Below are positions 25,100 through 34,497 of a stretch of DNA of 64,000 bases, in pieces. The DNA lies in NCBI GenBank assembly GCA_964276145.1, contig CAXYDN010000007.1, forward strand, positions 186,001-250,000, in the 5' to 3' direction. This DNA is from SCGC-AAA076-P13 sp964276145 (GTDB taxonomy: Bacteria > Pseudomonadota > Gammaproteobacteria > Magnimaribacterales > D2472). Every line of letters starts with the position of its first letter. Positions within the stretch are counted from its first letter, which is position 1. The position numbers were made by a program, and so were the translations under genes. Under the pieces are notes generated by a model, which worked only from the letters and a program-made list of their open reading frames with translations, was not told the origin of the DNA and did no database searches.

Positions 25100-25777
25100 T
25101 TACCATTTTATGGGACTCTTGTTCATATTTAATAGTATATTGTTTGTTTTTGAAAAGTGCTTACATCCAAAAAACCCTTTATAAGATGAAAGAGGAGATG
25201 GATGAGCAGATTTAAGAACATGGTTAACTTCTTTATTTATGAGTTTTTCTTTTTTTGCTGAACTATTTCCCCATAGAAGAAAAATAATATCTGTTTTATT
25301 GTTGAGGGTTGCGATAATAGAATCTACTAATAGACTCCAGCCAATATTGGCATGAGATCCTGGCATTGAATCTATTACACTAAGAGAAGTATTTAAAAGA
25401 AGAACTCCTTGTTTGGCCCACTCTTCTAAATTACCAGAGTTATAAAAACAAGTACCTATATCAGCATTAATTTCTTTATAAATATTTTGTAATGATGGAG
25501 GAATTTTATGCCCTTTATTCACAGCAAATGCTAGACCGTTTGCAACACCTTTTTGATGATATGGATCTTGACCAAATATAACAACTTTTGTCTTGTGATA
25601 ACTACATAAATGAAAAGCATTAAAAATATTATCTATGACTGGATATACAGAATGGCCAAGACGTATGTCAGAGTATATATGCTCTAATGGGGAATAAATA
25701 TCCTGACAAAGTTTTATCTTTTTTAGCTCTTGCTCCCAATTATTTGGAAGTTTAATCATAGATGTAAATTTGTGCAT
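25100..25777 (-). CDS. ung: Uracil-DNA glycosylase
   Basis: Removes uracil from DNA in base-excision repair. 225 residues. Catalytic Asp in G-Q-D-P-Y-H-Q, uracil pocket L-A-F-A-V, N-T-S-L-S, and the DNA-intercalating loop H-P-S-P-L-S-S-Y. An ATG seven codons in is an alternative start. It is convergent with ygfZ (2-bp gap). Its upstream side begins 15 bp from a cluster of DnaA boxes, so DnaA or replication-linked control is possible. Confidence 0.97.
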   Translation of the reverse strand: MHKFTSMIKLPNNWEQELKKIKLCQDIYSPLEHIYSDIRLGHSVYPVIDNIFNAFHLCSYHKTKVVIFGQDPYHQKGVANGLAFAVNKGHKIPPSLQNIYKEINADIGTCFYNSGNLEEWAKQGVLLLNTSLSVIDSMPGSHANIGWSLLVDSIIATLNNKTDIIFLLWGNSSAKKEKLINKEVNHVLKSAHPSPLSSYKGFFGCKHFSKTNNILLNMNKSPIKW

Positions 25778-25791
25778 ATTTCATGTAAATC

Positions 25792-25826
25792 TTATCCACA
25801 GAAACTGTGGATAAAGTTATGGATAA
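25792..25826. promoter_or_regulatory. Cluster of three DnaA boxes in an AT-rich gap
   Basis: A perfect box TTATCCACA at 25792-25800, a perfect inverted box TGTGGATAA at 25806-25814, and TATGGATAA (one mismatch, inverted) at 25818-25826 lie in 35 bp. The rest of the 294-bp gap to serA is very AT-rich, with no gene or clear hairpin. It could regulate ung, act as a DnaA-titration site, or be part of a replication origin; sequence alone does not decide. Confidence 0.75.
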
Positions 25827-26071
25827 CTTTATTTTTACTATAATAAAGCTTGCAGTATAAAGGTTTTCTTAAAGTTGAGCAAAAATTATACAGATATTAA
25901 AAAAAACACCGTATATCAGTAAGATAAATAAATATTATAGATAATTCAAATTTTAACGATTAAAATATAGGTAACAGCATTTACCATTGTTTTACACTGT
26001 TGACAAGTATAAAAATATGTTAATTGTTTACAAAATAAAATGTGACATAAGTTGCGGTAATAATTATAGAA

Positions 26072-27256
26072 TTACGTGTATTTATTGCACAGCCTTACAC
26101 TTATAACATGATTAATATTTTCAATATTTTCAATCAGTTCTTCCGATGGCTCGTCCTCTAAATCAATTAAATTAATACCAACAGCATCTCTACTCTTATG
26201 GGTCATATCCGCTATATTAATATTTTTATAACCAATTTCATCTGTAATTTTACCAATCATTCCAGGTTCATTTTGATTGATAATGACCATCCTATATTTT
26301 GTCTTTCTTCCTAACTTTATAGAAGGAAAATTAACTGAATTTACTATTACCCCATCATTAAGAAAGTTAGAGATTTGTTCAGCTGCCATAACTGCACAAT
26401 TCACCTCTGCTTCTTTTGTGCTGGCTCCTAAATGAGGAAGTAGAATTACATCATGGTATTCATTAGAACGAGTTACAAGTTCAGGAGTTGGGAAGTCAGT
26501 AACAAAGTTATCAATAGTTTTTGAATCTAGGGCTTCTATTATATCTTCATTATTAACAATACCTCCCCTCGAAAGATTGATAAGTTTTGAGCCTTTTTTA
26601 AATTTTTTAAGCGTTTCTTTATTTATTAGATCCTTAGTAGCGTCAACTAGTGGGACATGGATTGAAACATAGTCAGAGTTATTTAATAAGTAATTCATTG
26701 AATCTGCTTTTTCAACATCTTTAGGTAAACGCCAAGCAGCATCAATTGAAATATATGGGTCATATCCAATGATTTTCATACCCATTATTTCTGCAGTTTG
26801 AGCAAGCAATGAGCCTATTGCACCAAGACCAATAATTCCTAGAGTTTTACCTTTAAGCTCGTTGCCTTTAAAGTTTTTTTTCTGTGATTCCATTGATTTG
26901 TTTAATTCCACAGAATTTTGTCCAGACAATGTTTTGGAATAGATGTTCCCTTGTATAATTCCTCTAGAAGATAAAAGCATTCCACAAACAACAAGCTCTT
27001 TAACAGCATTTGCATTAGCGCCAGGCGTATTAAATACAACAATCCCTTTGTCTGTTGCGTCTTTTACAGGGATATTGTTTGTGCCAGCACCAGCTCTTCC
27101 AATACATTTTAAAGATTTATTAAAATCATCATTTGAAAGATTTTGACTCCTTAAAATTAAAGAATCTGGATCTATCTCATCTATATGAAAATCGTTTCCA
27201 TCTAATATATTTAAGCCATCTTCAGCTATATTATTAAAAATTTTATATGTGAACAT
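26072..27256 (-). CDS. serA: D-3-phosphoglycerate dehydrogenase
   Basis: First step of serine synthesis, oxidising 3-phosphoglycerate with NAD. 394 residues of the E. coli-like type. NAD-binding loop G-I-I-G-L-G-A-I-G near 142; catalytic Arg in N-L-S-R-G-G-I-V, Glu-containing loop, and His in L-L-P-H-L-G-A-S-T. The C-terminus is an ACT regulatory domain (M-V-I-I-N-Q-N-E-P-G-M-I-G-K-I), so serine feedback is likely. The usual A-L-D-V-F segment reads V-T-D-F-P. It is followed by a ~60-bp gap after glpK. Confidence 0.92.
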   Translation of the reverse strand: MFTYKIFNNIAEDGLNILDGNDFHIDEIDPDSLILRSQNLSNDDFNKSLKCIGRAGAGTNNIPVKDATDKGIVVFNTPGANANAVKELVVCGMLLSSRGIIQGNIYSKTLSGQNSVELNKSMESQKKNFKGNELKGKTLGIIGLGAIGSLLAQTAEIMGMKIIGYDPYISIDAAWRLPKDVEKADSMNYLLNNSDYVSIHVPLVDATKDLINKETLKKFKKGSKLINLSRGGIVNNEDIIEALDSKTIDNFVTDFPTPELVTRSNEYHDVILLPHLGASTKEAEVNCAVMAAEQISNFLNDGVIVNSVNFPSIKLGRKTKYRMVIINQNEPGMIGKITDEIGYKNINIADMTHKSRDAVGINLIDLEDEPSEELIENIENINHVISVRLCNKYT

Positions 27257-27323
27257 TTGAATTATGTTTGTGATTAAACAAATGCATTATATAGAAAAAA
27301 AAATTATTATTTAAGAAATTAAG

Positions 27324-28784
27324 CTACTTAATATTAGATATAGTTTTCTCTAAATAATTTCTCCAAATTTTATAATCTATTTCAAAAAAGTCTTTCAAGC
27401 TATCTTGAGGTTTATATTTTTTCTCTATTTGTGATTTTATATCATTGATACTTACGCCTTCAGATATTTGTGATACAACACAAGCACCCAAAGCGGTTGA
27501 TTCAATATTCTGTGGCTTAAGGATATTTACTTGGAGAGTATCTGATAATAACTGACAGAAAGTTTTGTTCGCAGTCATGCCTCCATCTATAAAGAGCGAA
27601 TTTATCTCAATATTATTTTGAATAAGTAGCTCAGTTATATCTCTTGTCTGATAGCATATTGATTTAAATGCTGCTGTTATCATGTCTTTCCTTGAGGAAT
27701 CCTGTGTAATACCATAGAAACCACCTCTTACATCCGAATTCCAATATGGCGCTGCAAGTCCATTAAAGGCAGGGAGAAATTGTACATTATTAGAAAACCC
27801 ATTGTGATCTATGTATTTTTCACTATCAGATGCATTATTAAAAAATTCCATTTTATCTCTGAGCCATTGAATTATATTGCCACATGAATAAATACTTCCT
27901 TCAATTGCATAGTTGACTTCGTTATTTAGCGCGTATCCTACAGTTGTGAGAAGTCCTTCATCGAGTGTTATTAATTTTTCTTTGGTATTTACCATTAAGA
28001 AACAGCCGGTACCATATGTTGACTTCATATCTCCATTATTAAAACAGCTTTGCCCAACCAAGGCAGATTGTTGATCTCCAATAACACCTTTTATAGCTAT
28101 ATTTTGGCCACTTATTGAAAGTGTTCCATAGTCTGAATCACAAGATCTCACCTCAGGCAGCATAGATCTTGGTATATCAAATAGATTTAATAGATCTTCA
28201 TCCCATTGCATATCGTTAATATTAAATAACATGGTTCTTGAGGCATTAGTTACATCTGTCAGATGTAAGCCCTCTCTGGATAATTTACTTACTAAAAAAG
28301 AATCTATTGTTCCAAATCTAAGCTTTCCTGCTTCAGCCTCCCTTCTCGCCCCATCCACGTTATCTAATATCCACTTTATTTTTGTAGCAGAAAAATATGG
28401 ATCAATTACTAAGCCAGTTTTAGCCCTAACCATTTCCTCATATCCATTTTCTTTTAATGATTTACATAATTCATGAGTTCTTCTATCTTGCCAAACAATT
28501 GCAGGATAAATGGGCTCCCCTGTTTCTGCAGACCAAACAACAGTAGTTTCCCTTTGGTTTGTTATTCCACAACAAGTTATTGTTTCTGAGGTTTCTTTTA
28601 AAACTTTTTCCAGTGTCTGGTTTACTGTTTTTAAAATGTCATTTGGTTCTGCCTCAACCCAACCGTCATTTGGGTAAGATAAAGAATATTCTTCTTGAGA
28701 GTCTGTTATAAGCTCATGATTAGAACTAAATATTATTGCCCTCGAGCTTGTTGTTCCTTGATCTATAGCTAAAAAATTACTCAT
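27324..28784 (-). CDS. glpK: Glycerol kinase
   Basis: Phosphorylates glycerol to sn-glycerol-3-phosphate. 486 residues (E. coli 502). FGGY-family motifs: A-I-D-Q-G-T-T-S-S-R at residues 6-15, C-G-I-T-N-Q-R-E-T-T, W-Q-D-R-R-T, T-Y-G-T-G-C-F-L at the ATP site and F-I-D-G-G-M-T-A-N near 400. No glpF or glpD is nearby. It is divergent from nrdA, so its promoter shares the region with DnaA and NrdR sites. Confidence 0.97.
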   Translation of the reverse strand: MSNFLAIDQGTTSSRAIIFSSNHELITDSQEEYSLSYPNDGWVEAEPNDILKTVNQTLEKVLKETSETITCCGITNQRETTVVWSAETGEPIYPAIVWQDRRTHELCKSLKENGYEEMVRAKTGLVIDPYFSATKIKWILDNVDGARREAEAGKLRFGTIDSFLVSKLSREGLHLTDVTNASRTMLFNINDMQWDEDLLNLFDIPRSMLPEVRSCDSDYGTLSISGQNIAIKGVIGDQQSALVGQSCFNNGDMKSTYGTGCFLMVNTKEKLITLDEGLLTTVGYALNNEVNYAIEGSIYSCGNIIQWLRDKMEFFNNASDSEKYIDHNGFSNNVQFLPAFNGLAAPYWNSDVRGGFYGITQDSSRKDMITAAFKSICYQTRDITELLIQNNIEINSLFIDGGMTANKTFCQLLSDTLQVNILKPQNIESTALGACVVSQISEGVSINDIKSQIEKKYKPQDSLKDFFEIDYKIWRNYLEKTISNIK

Positions 28785-28805
28785 ATTATTTCTCCATTAT
28801 AAGAA

Positions 28806-28814
28806 TTATCCACA
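28806..28814 (+). promoter_or_regulatory. DnaA box (perfect), glpK-nrdA intergenic region
   Basis: TTATCCACA, upstream of the NrdR boxes. Together with a second perfect box at 28917 it resembles the DnaA control of nrdAB known in E. coli. Confidence 0.7.
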
Positions 28815-28853
28815 ATTTATACACTGATTGCCAACAGTTAAAAAACAGCTTAC

Positions 28854-28869
28854 ATACACTATATAGTGA
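28854..28869. promoter_or_regulatory. NrdR box 1
   Basis: ATACACTATATAGTGA matches 13 of 16 positions of the NrdR consensus ACACwATATATwGTGT. It lies 31 bp (three helical turns) upstream of box 2, the spacing typical of NrdR pairs before ribonucleotide reductase genes. Confidence 0.75.
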
Positions 28870-28884
28870 AAAAAAACGTAATTG

Positions 28885-28900
28885 TCACAATATATAGTGT
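28885..28900. promoter_or_regulatory. NrdR box 2
   Basis: TCACAATATATAGTGT matches the NrdR consensus at all but the first position if w stands for A or T. Paired with box 1 on the same face of the helix; predicts repression of nrdAB by ATP/dATP-loaded NrdR. Confidence 0.85.
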
Positions 28901-28916
28901 TTTTTTACTTGATTCT

Positions 28917-28925
28917 TTATCCACA
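28917..28925 (+). promoter_or_regulatory. DnaA box (perfect), upstream of nrdA
   Basis: TTATCCACA, 136 bp before the nrdA ATG. With the box at 28806 it brackets the NrdR pair, suggesting that dNTP supply is tied to both nucleotide levels and replication initiation. Confidence 0.7.
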
Positions 28926-29061
28926 ACAAGTAATATTACATTAGCGGAACAAAAAGTAAGTGTAACTGCAGACACACAAACTTCTTCCAGAAAGTTAAAT
29001 TTAAATGAACTCTTTATGAGTGGACAAGTTACGGCGAATAAATAGGGAAACTGAGAAAAAA

Positions 29062-31941
29062 ATGGAAACAACACAACAAGAAACCAGCAAAACATTAGAA
29101 GTTCAACAGCAGACTCAAATGAATGATGTTGAAACAACCGCTCCTGGAAAGCTAAGAGTTATTAAAAGAAATGGAAAAGTGGTTGCTTTCGAAGAAGATA
29201 AAATAAAAGTTGCAATAACAAAAGCATTTCTAGCAACTGAATCAGGTAACGCAGCTGCAAGTGAAAGAATTCATAAAAAAGTTAATGTTATATCGACTGG
29301 TGTTATTGAGGTTTTTGAAAGAAGGATGCCATCAGGAGGAACACTTCATATTGAAGAAATACAAGACCAGGTTGAGCTTCAACTAATGAGAAGTGAAGAG
29401 CTCGAAGTGGCAAGAAGTTATATTCTATATAGAGCTGGAAGAACACAAGAAAGAAAAAAAGAAACACCAGAAATAGATATACCAAATAAACCTAATATAA
29501 ATATTACTAAGTCGGATGGAACATCTGTGCCACTTGATATTGATAAGGTAGCTGCGTTAATAAATGATGCATGTGACGGGCTTGAGGAAGTATCAATGAA
29601 TGTTGTTCTTGAAGAAGCTCTAAAAAATCTATATGACGGAGTCTCTATAGCGGATATGAGAACAAGTCTTGTGATGTCAGCAAGAACAAAGGTAGAACAG
29701 GAACCAAATTACTCATTTGTAACAGCAAGAATTCTAATGGACCAAATTAGAAGTGAAGCACTTGGGTTTCTAGGAGTTGCCGAAGAGTCAACATACGATC
29801 AGATGAAGGAATATTATCCAAAAGCATTCTTAGCATATATTGATAAAGGGATTGAGTTGGACATATTAGATCCTGGCTTAAAAACTTTTGATCTAGATAA
29901 GCTTAGCCAAGCCATTGACCACACAAGAGATAATCAGTTTACTTATCTAGGATTGCAAACACTCTATGATAGATATTTTATTCATAGCAACGATGTAAGA
30001 TATGAACTACCTCAGGTATTTTTCATGAGGGTTGCAATGGGACTTGCTGTGGAGGAGGATAATAGAGAAGAAAGAGCAATAGAATTTTATAGATTGCTAT
30101 CTAGCTTTGACTATATGAGCTCAACTCCAACTCTTTTTAACTCAGGAACTAAAAGACCTCAACTATCTTCTTGCTATTTGACAACTATACCAGATGACCT
30201 GGATGGCATTTTTGGAGCTATGAAAGATAATGCACTTCTTTCAAAGTGGGCTGGAGGTTTAGGAAATGATTGGACATCAGTAAGAGCAATGAACTCCTAC
30301 ATCAAAGGTACAAATGGAAAAAGCCAAGGTGTTGTACCTTTTCTGAAAGTGGCTAATGACACTGCTGTTGCTGTTAACCAAGGCGGCAAAAGAAAAGGAG
30401 CTATGTGCGCTTACTTAGAAACATGGCATCTAGATGTGGAAGAATTTTTAGAGCTTAGAAAAAATACAGGCGATGAAAGAAGAAGAACTCATGATATGAA
30501 TACTGCTAACTGGGTACCAGATTTATTTATGAAAAGAGTTGAGGAAGACAAAAATTGGACACTCTTCTCGCCTGGAGAAGCACCAGAACTTCACGATCTT
30601 ATAGGTAAGGCTTTTGAAGAGAAATATGAAGAGTATGAAAGAAAAGCTGAGGCTGGAGAAATGGATCAATTTAAATCATTGCCAGCCAAAGAACTATGGA
30701 GAAAAATGTTAACAATGTTGTTTGAAACAGGACATCCCTGGATAACATTTAAGGATTCATGCAACCTTAGATCTCCTCAACAACATGCAGGCGTTGTTCA
30801 TTCTTCAAACCTTTGTACAGAAATTACTTTAAATACAAGTGCAGATGAAATTGCTGTTTGTAATCTAGGCTCAGTAAATCTTGCAAGGCATATGAAAGAC
30901 GGAAAACTTGATGAAGAGAAAATAAAGCAAACTGTATCAACGGCCATAAGAATGCTTGATAACGTTATAAATATTAACTATTACTCTGTAGATACAGCAA
31001 AAAATTCTAATCTAAAGCATAGGCCTATAGGTCTGGGCATGATGGGGTTCCAGGACGCCTTATACGTTCAAGATATAGCTTATTGCAGTGATGATGCTGT
31101 CAACTTTGCTGATAGAAGTATGGAATTAATTAGCTACTACGCAATTCATGCATCAACAGAACTTGCAAAAGAAAGAGGAGCTTATGAATCCTATGAGGGG
31201 TCTCTTTGGAGCAGAGGAATCCTTCCGAAGGATTCAATAGAAATATTAGAAGAAAATAGAGGTTCAGAGTATCTAAATGTTGATAGATCAGAAACACTTG
31301 ATTGGGAAACACTAAGAAAGAAAGTTATTTCAGATGGTATGAGAAATTCTAACGTTATGGCTATAGCCCCTACTGCAACCATTTCAAATATAACTGGCGT
31401 AACTCAGTCTGTTGAGCCGACTTATCAAAACCTATATGTTAAGTCCAATCTTTCAGGAGAATTTACTATTGTTAATCCACATCTGGTACATAAGCTAAAA
31501 GAGTTAAACTTATGGGATGATGTCATGATTAATGATCTTAAATATTTTGAAGGAAGCTTATCTCAGATTTCAAGAATACCTGATGAAATAAAAACTATAT
31601 ATTCGACAGCTTTTGAAGTAGAGCCAAGGTATATAGTTGAATCAGCAAGTAGAAGACAAAAATGGATTGATCAAGCTCAGTCGTTAAATTTGTATATAGG
31701 AAATGCTGATGGGAAAAAACTAGATATCACATACAGAATGGCATGGTATTCTGGCTTAAAAACAACTTATTACCTTAGATCTATCGCTGCAACATCAACT
31801 GAAAAGTCAACTGTTGCGCAAGGAAAACTAAATGCAGTGAGTGCGGAAGCAACTCAATCTGCACCACAGGAACTTGGAGCGCCGGCTCCTGTTCCAGATG
31901 CTTGCTCTCTGGACGATCCAGATTGTGAAGCATGTCAATAA
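29062..31941 (+). CDS. nrdA: Ribonucleoside-diphosphate reductase class Ia, alpha subunit
   Basis: Reduces ribonucleotides to deoxyribonucleotides. About 959 residues from ATG 29062 (a GTG at 29020 is open but less likely). It has two tandem ATP-cone domains: first near residue 30 (L-R-V-I-K-R-N-G-K), second near 146 (I-N-I-T-K-S-D-G), as in Pseudomonas NrdA; E. coli has one. The catalytic barrel includes S-S-C-Y-L-T, N-L-C-T-E-I, and P-T-A-T-I-S-N-I. The redox C-terminal tail ends D-P-D-C-E-A-C-Q. It is preceded by NrdR and DnaA boxes and followed 14 bp later by nrdB. Confidence 0.97.
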   Translation: METTQQETSKTLEVQQQTQMNDVETTAPGKLRVIKRNGKVVAFEEDKIKVAITKAFLATESGNAAASERIHKKVNVISTGVIEVFERRMPSGGTLHIEEIQDQVELQLMRSEELEVARSYILYRAGRTQERKKETPEIDIPNKPNINITKSDGTSVPLDIDKVAALINDACDGLEEVSMNVVLEEALKNLYDGVSIADMRTSLVMSARTKVEQEPNYSFVTARILMDQIRSEALGFLGVAEESTYDQMKEYYPKAFLAYIDKGIELDILDPGLKTFDLDKLSQAIDHTRDNQFTYLGLQTLYDRYFIHSNDVRYELPQVFFMRVAMGLAVEEDNREERAIEFYRLLSSFDYMSSTPTLFNSGTKRPQLSSCYLTTIPDDLDGIFGAMKDNALLSKWAGGLGNDWTSVRAMNSYIKGTNGKSQGVVPFLKVANDTAVAVNQGGKRKGAMCAYLETWHLDVEEFLELRKNTGDERRRTHDMNTANWVPDLFMKRVEEDKNWTLFSPGEAPELHDLIGKAFEEKYEEYERKAEAGEMDQFKSLPAKELWRKMLTMLFETGHPWITFKDSCNLRSPQQHAGVVHSSNLCTEITLNTSADEIAVCNLGSVNLARHMKDGKLDEEKIKQTVSTAIRMLDNVININYYSVDTAKNSNLKHRPIGLGMMGFQDALYVQDIAYCSDDAVNFADRSMELISYYAIHASTELAKERGAYESYEGSLWSRGILPKDSIEILEENRGSEYLNVDRSETLDWETLRKKVISDGMRNSNVMAIAPTATISNITGVTQSVEPTYQNLYVKSNLSGEFTIVNPHLVHKLKELNLWDDVMINDLKYFEGSLSQISRIPDEIKTIYSTAFEVEPRYIVESASRRQKWIDQAQSLNLYIGNADGKKLDITYRMAWYSGLKTTYYLRSIAATSTEKSTVAQGKLNAVSAEATQSAPQELGAPAPVPDACSLDDPDCEACQ

Positions 31942-31955
31942 TATAGGAGAAAGAA

Positions 31956-33221
31956 ATGTTAAATTGGGATGAATACGGAAAAGAGGAAGTAAATACAGCA
32001 GCTGTTGTTACAGCAACAAAACCTGTTATTGAAACACCTCAAGCTGCTGAACAACAACCCACTCCAGCACCTGTAAATACAGTAGCTGAAACAAAAAGTG
32101 AGAATGTGAGTATTGAAGAAGGTTCTAGAGCAAAAATTGCTAGAGAAGCTATACAAAATTTAGATGTTGCAGCAGGAGTAGAAGAGCTAGATGAAATGGC
32201 TGGATCAAGGGTTCAGGTTGATGACAAAATGATGATTAACTGTAAAGCAGATTTAAATCAACTTGTTCCATTTAAATACGACTGGGCATGGCAAAAGTAC
32301 TTAGATGGCAGTGCAAATCATTGGATGCCTCAAGAGATTAATATGACTAGTGACATAGTTCTTTGGAAATCAGAAGATGGCTTAACTGAAGATGAAAGAA
32401 CAATAGTAAAAAGAAACTTAGGTTTCTTTTCAACAGCTGACTCACTAGTTGCTAATAACTTAGTTTTAGCTCTATATAGATTAATAACAAATCCAGAATG
32501 TAGGCAATATATTTTAAGACAGAGCCTAGAGGAAGCGATACATACTCATGCATATCAATATTGCATAGAATCTCTTGGAATGGATGAAGGAGAGATTTTT
32601 AATATGTATAGAGAAATACCGTGCGTATCAAGAAAGGCAGCTTGGGGACTAAAATATACTCAAGAAATATCAAATCCTGAATTCAAAACAGGGACAGTGG
32701 AGACAGATAAGCAACTTCTTAAAAATCTTATTGCCTTCTATTGTGTATTGGAAGGGATTTTCTTCTATTGTGGTTTTACTCAAATATTATCAATGGGAAG
32801 AAGAAATAAAATGACTGGAACATCTGAGCAATTTCAATATATTCTCAGAGATGAGTCCATGCATGTAAATTTTGGCATCGATGTGATTAATCAAATTAAA
32901 ATTGAGAATCCTCATTTGTGGGACGAAGAAATGAAGGCTGAAGCTGCACAAATGATACTTGAAGGTACTGAATTAGAAATCATGTATGCAAGAGATACCA
33001 TGCCTCGAGGTGTTTTAGGAATGAATGCTGCAATGATGGAAGAATATCTTAAATTTATTGCAAATAGAAGATTGACTCAGATAGGTTTGGAAGAAGAGTT
33101 TAAAGGTGTGGGAAATCCTTTTCCTTGGATGTCTGAAATTATTGACTTGAGAAAAGAGAAGAACTTCTTTGAAACCAGAGTTACTGAGTATCAGGTAGGC
33201 GGTGCCCTTAACTGGGAGTAA
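31956..33221 (+). CDS. nrdB: Ribonucleoside-diphosphate reductase class Ia, beta subunit
   Basis: Supplies the diiron-tyrosyl radical for NrdA. 421 residues. The N-terminus is a ~95-residue Ala/Pro/Thr/Glu-rich extension, then the ferritin-like core with N-L-G-F-F-S-T-A-D-S-L-V-A, the iron ligands S-L-E-E-A-I-H-T-H-A-Y, and R-D-E-S-M-H-V-N-F. The C-terminus ends V-G-G-A-L-N-W-E, the part that docks to alpha. A strong AGGAGAAAG ribosome site precedes the ATG. The TAA is directly followed by the ATG of the next gene. Confidence 0.96.
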   Translation: MLNWDEYGKEEVNTAAVVTATKPVIETPQAAEQQPTPAPVNTVAETKSENVSIEEGSRAKIAREAIQNLDVAAGVEELDEMAGSRVQVDDKMMINCKADLNQLVPFKYDWAWQKYLDGSANHWMPQEINMTSDIVLWKSEDGLTEDERTIVKRNLGFFSTADSLVANNLVLALYRLITNPECRQYILRQSLEEAIHTHAYQYCIESLGMDEGEIFNMYREIPCVSRKAAWGLKYTQEISNPEFKTGTVETDKQLLKNLIAFYCVLEGIFFYCGFTQILSMGRRNKMTGTSEQFQYILRDESMHVNFGIDVINQIKIENPHLWDEEMKAEAAQMILEGTELEIMYARDTMPRGVLGMNAAMMEEYLKFIANRRLTQIGLEEEFKGVGNPFPWMSEIIDLRKEKNFFETRVTEYQVGGALNWE

Positions 33222-33860
33222 ATGAAAAGCTCATTAGAAAAGCCTCTCTTAAGAGGCTATTTTCATGAGTGGATGTTTTTTATTTCAATAGGTGCCTGTA
33301 TACCTCTAATTATAAAAAGCACTTCATCAACAGAGCTTATATCTACCATTATTTATTCTGTAGGAATATTTATGATGTTTGGTTTTAGTGCCCTTTACCA
33401 CAGGGTTAACTGGAGACCTAAAGTTCTTAAAGTGATGAGAAAGCTTGATCATCTATCGATATTTATAATGATAGCTGGCAGCTTCACTCCGATATGTCTT
33501 CTGGTGCTTCCAAAAAATCTTGGGTTCCAGCTTTTATTAATTATTTGGATTATTGCAGGAATAGGTATCGTGCAAGCAGTCATATTTACAAACATACATC
33601 GTTTACTAAGAGCATTTATTTATGTAGTTGCAGGGTATATGGCACTACCCTATCTAGCGGTCATGTCATCAGCAATGGGTCTAACTAATTTTATTTTAAC
33701 AGTTGTAGGCGGAGGTATATATTCAGTTGGAGCTATTGGCTATGGATTAAAGTTTCCAAACTTTAGTCCAAAGTATTTTGGCTATCATGAGTTTTTTCAT
33801 GTTCTAGTCTCAATTGCAGCGATACTACATTTTATAGTTATATATTCTATAGTTGGATAA
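33222..33860 (+). CDS. Hemolysin III / PAQR-family membrane protein
   Basis: 212 residues with seven predicted membrane helices. F-S-A-L-Y-H-R-V-N-W, followed by K-L-D-H-L-S-I-F-I-M-I-A-G-S-F-T-P, and G-Y-H-E-F-F-H-V-L-V contain the conserved His/Asp/Ser residues of the hemolysin III (YqfA/TrhA) family, thought to form a zinc-dependent hydrolase site and, in E. coli, linked to membrane energetics. There is no gap to nrdB, so it is probably the last gene of the nrd operon. Confidence 0.93.
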   Translation: MKSSLEKPLLRGYFHEWMFFISIGACIPLIIKSTSSTELISTIIYSVGIFMMFGFSALYHRVNWRPKVLKVMRKLDHLSIFIMIAGSFTPICLLVLPKNLGFQLLLIIWIIAGIGIVQAVIFTNIHRLLRAFIYVVAGYMALPYLAVMSSAMGLTNFILTVVGGGIYSVGAIGYGLKFPNFSPKYFGYHEFFHVLVSIAAILHFIVIYSIVG

Positions 33861-33880
33861 AAGGATAGAGATAAAATTAA

Positions 33881-34495
33881 TTATATAGAGAAACTCGATC
33901 TGCTAGAGACCTGGTTTATATAATCATTCAGATTTTCATAATCTTTTAGATCAAGCTTATTAAGTCTGACCAAGAATTGCAGTGAAGTGACCATTTGTAT
34001 ATCTGCATAAGTAAACCTTTCTCCTGCAATGTATTCTCTACTGGCAATAATATCGTTATAAATATCTAAAGACTTAACTGCTAATTCTCTTTGAGCAAGT
34101 CCATATTCTTGGTTTTGATTTTCCATTTGACTCATATGAGGATGTGTATGCCTAAAACCATGCATCAATGGCACCATCAACTCATAAGTCACCCTGGAGT
34201 ACCACATCTCAATAGAAGCTATTTCAATCGGATTTTCTCCAAATAAATTAGGCTCTGGATACAAAGATTCTAAATATCTACATATAGCAGTTGTTTCTAG
34301 AATGATTGTATCGTCATCCAACTTCAATGCAGGAACTTTTGAGTTAGGAGCTATAACTTTATATTCTGATGTTTTATGCTCAAGCTTTCCTAAGTCTAGG
34401 TCAATAATTTTTACCTGATCTAATATGCCCTTTTCTTTTAAAAAAATTAAAACTTTGAGCGGACTAGGAGCAAGCTTGCTTGAATATAGAATCAA
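33881..34495 (-). CDS. Glutathione S-transferase family protein
   Basis: 204 residues. N-terminal thioredoxin-fold domain with Y-S-S-K-L-A-P-S-P-L-K-V and the glutathione-binding V-P-A-L-K-L-D-D-D-T-I-I-L-E-T-T-A-I-C (cis-Pro and E-T pair), then an all-helical C-terminal domain with Y-I-A-G-E-R-F-T-Y-A-D-I (the N-capping box). The substrate is unknown; it could be a generic detoxifying GST. It is 2 bp downstream of the SDR gene, so the two are likely co-transcribed. Confidence 0.9.
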   Translation of the reverse strand: MILYSSKLAPSPLKVLIFLKEKGILDQVKIIDLDLGKLEHKTSEYKVIAPNSKVPALKLDDDTIILETTAICRYLESLYPEPNLFGENPIEIASIEMWYSRVTYELMVPLMHGFRHTHPHMSQMENQNQEYGLAQRELAVKSLDIYNDIIASREYIAGERFTYADIQMVTSLQFLVRLNKLDLKDYENLNDYINQVSSRSSFSI

Positions 34496-34497
34496 TA

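Noticed and set aside
28866..29045. A 59-codon frame starting GTG upstream of nrdA
   Set aside because: It begins inside NrdR box 1, has no ribosome site and no recognisable protein features. Regulatory sequence explains the region better.
29020..29061. Longer nrdA start at GTG 29020
   Set aside because: The ATG at 29062 gives a normal Ala/Thr/Gln-rich N-terminus; the extra 14 codons are unlike NrdA.
28859..29137. Minus-strand 92-residue frame over the nrdA promoter
   Set aside because: It covers regulatory DNA and the nrdA start, is a hydrophobic shadow frame, and has no gene-like neighbours.
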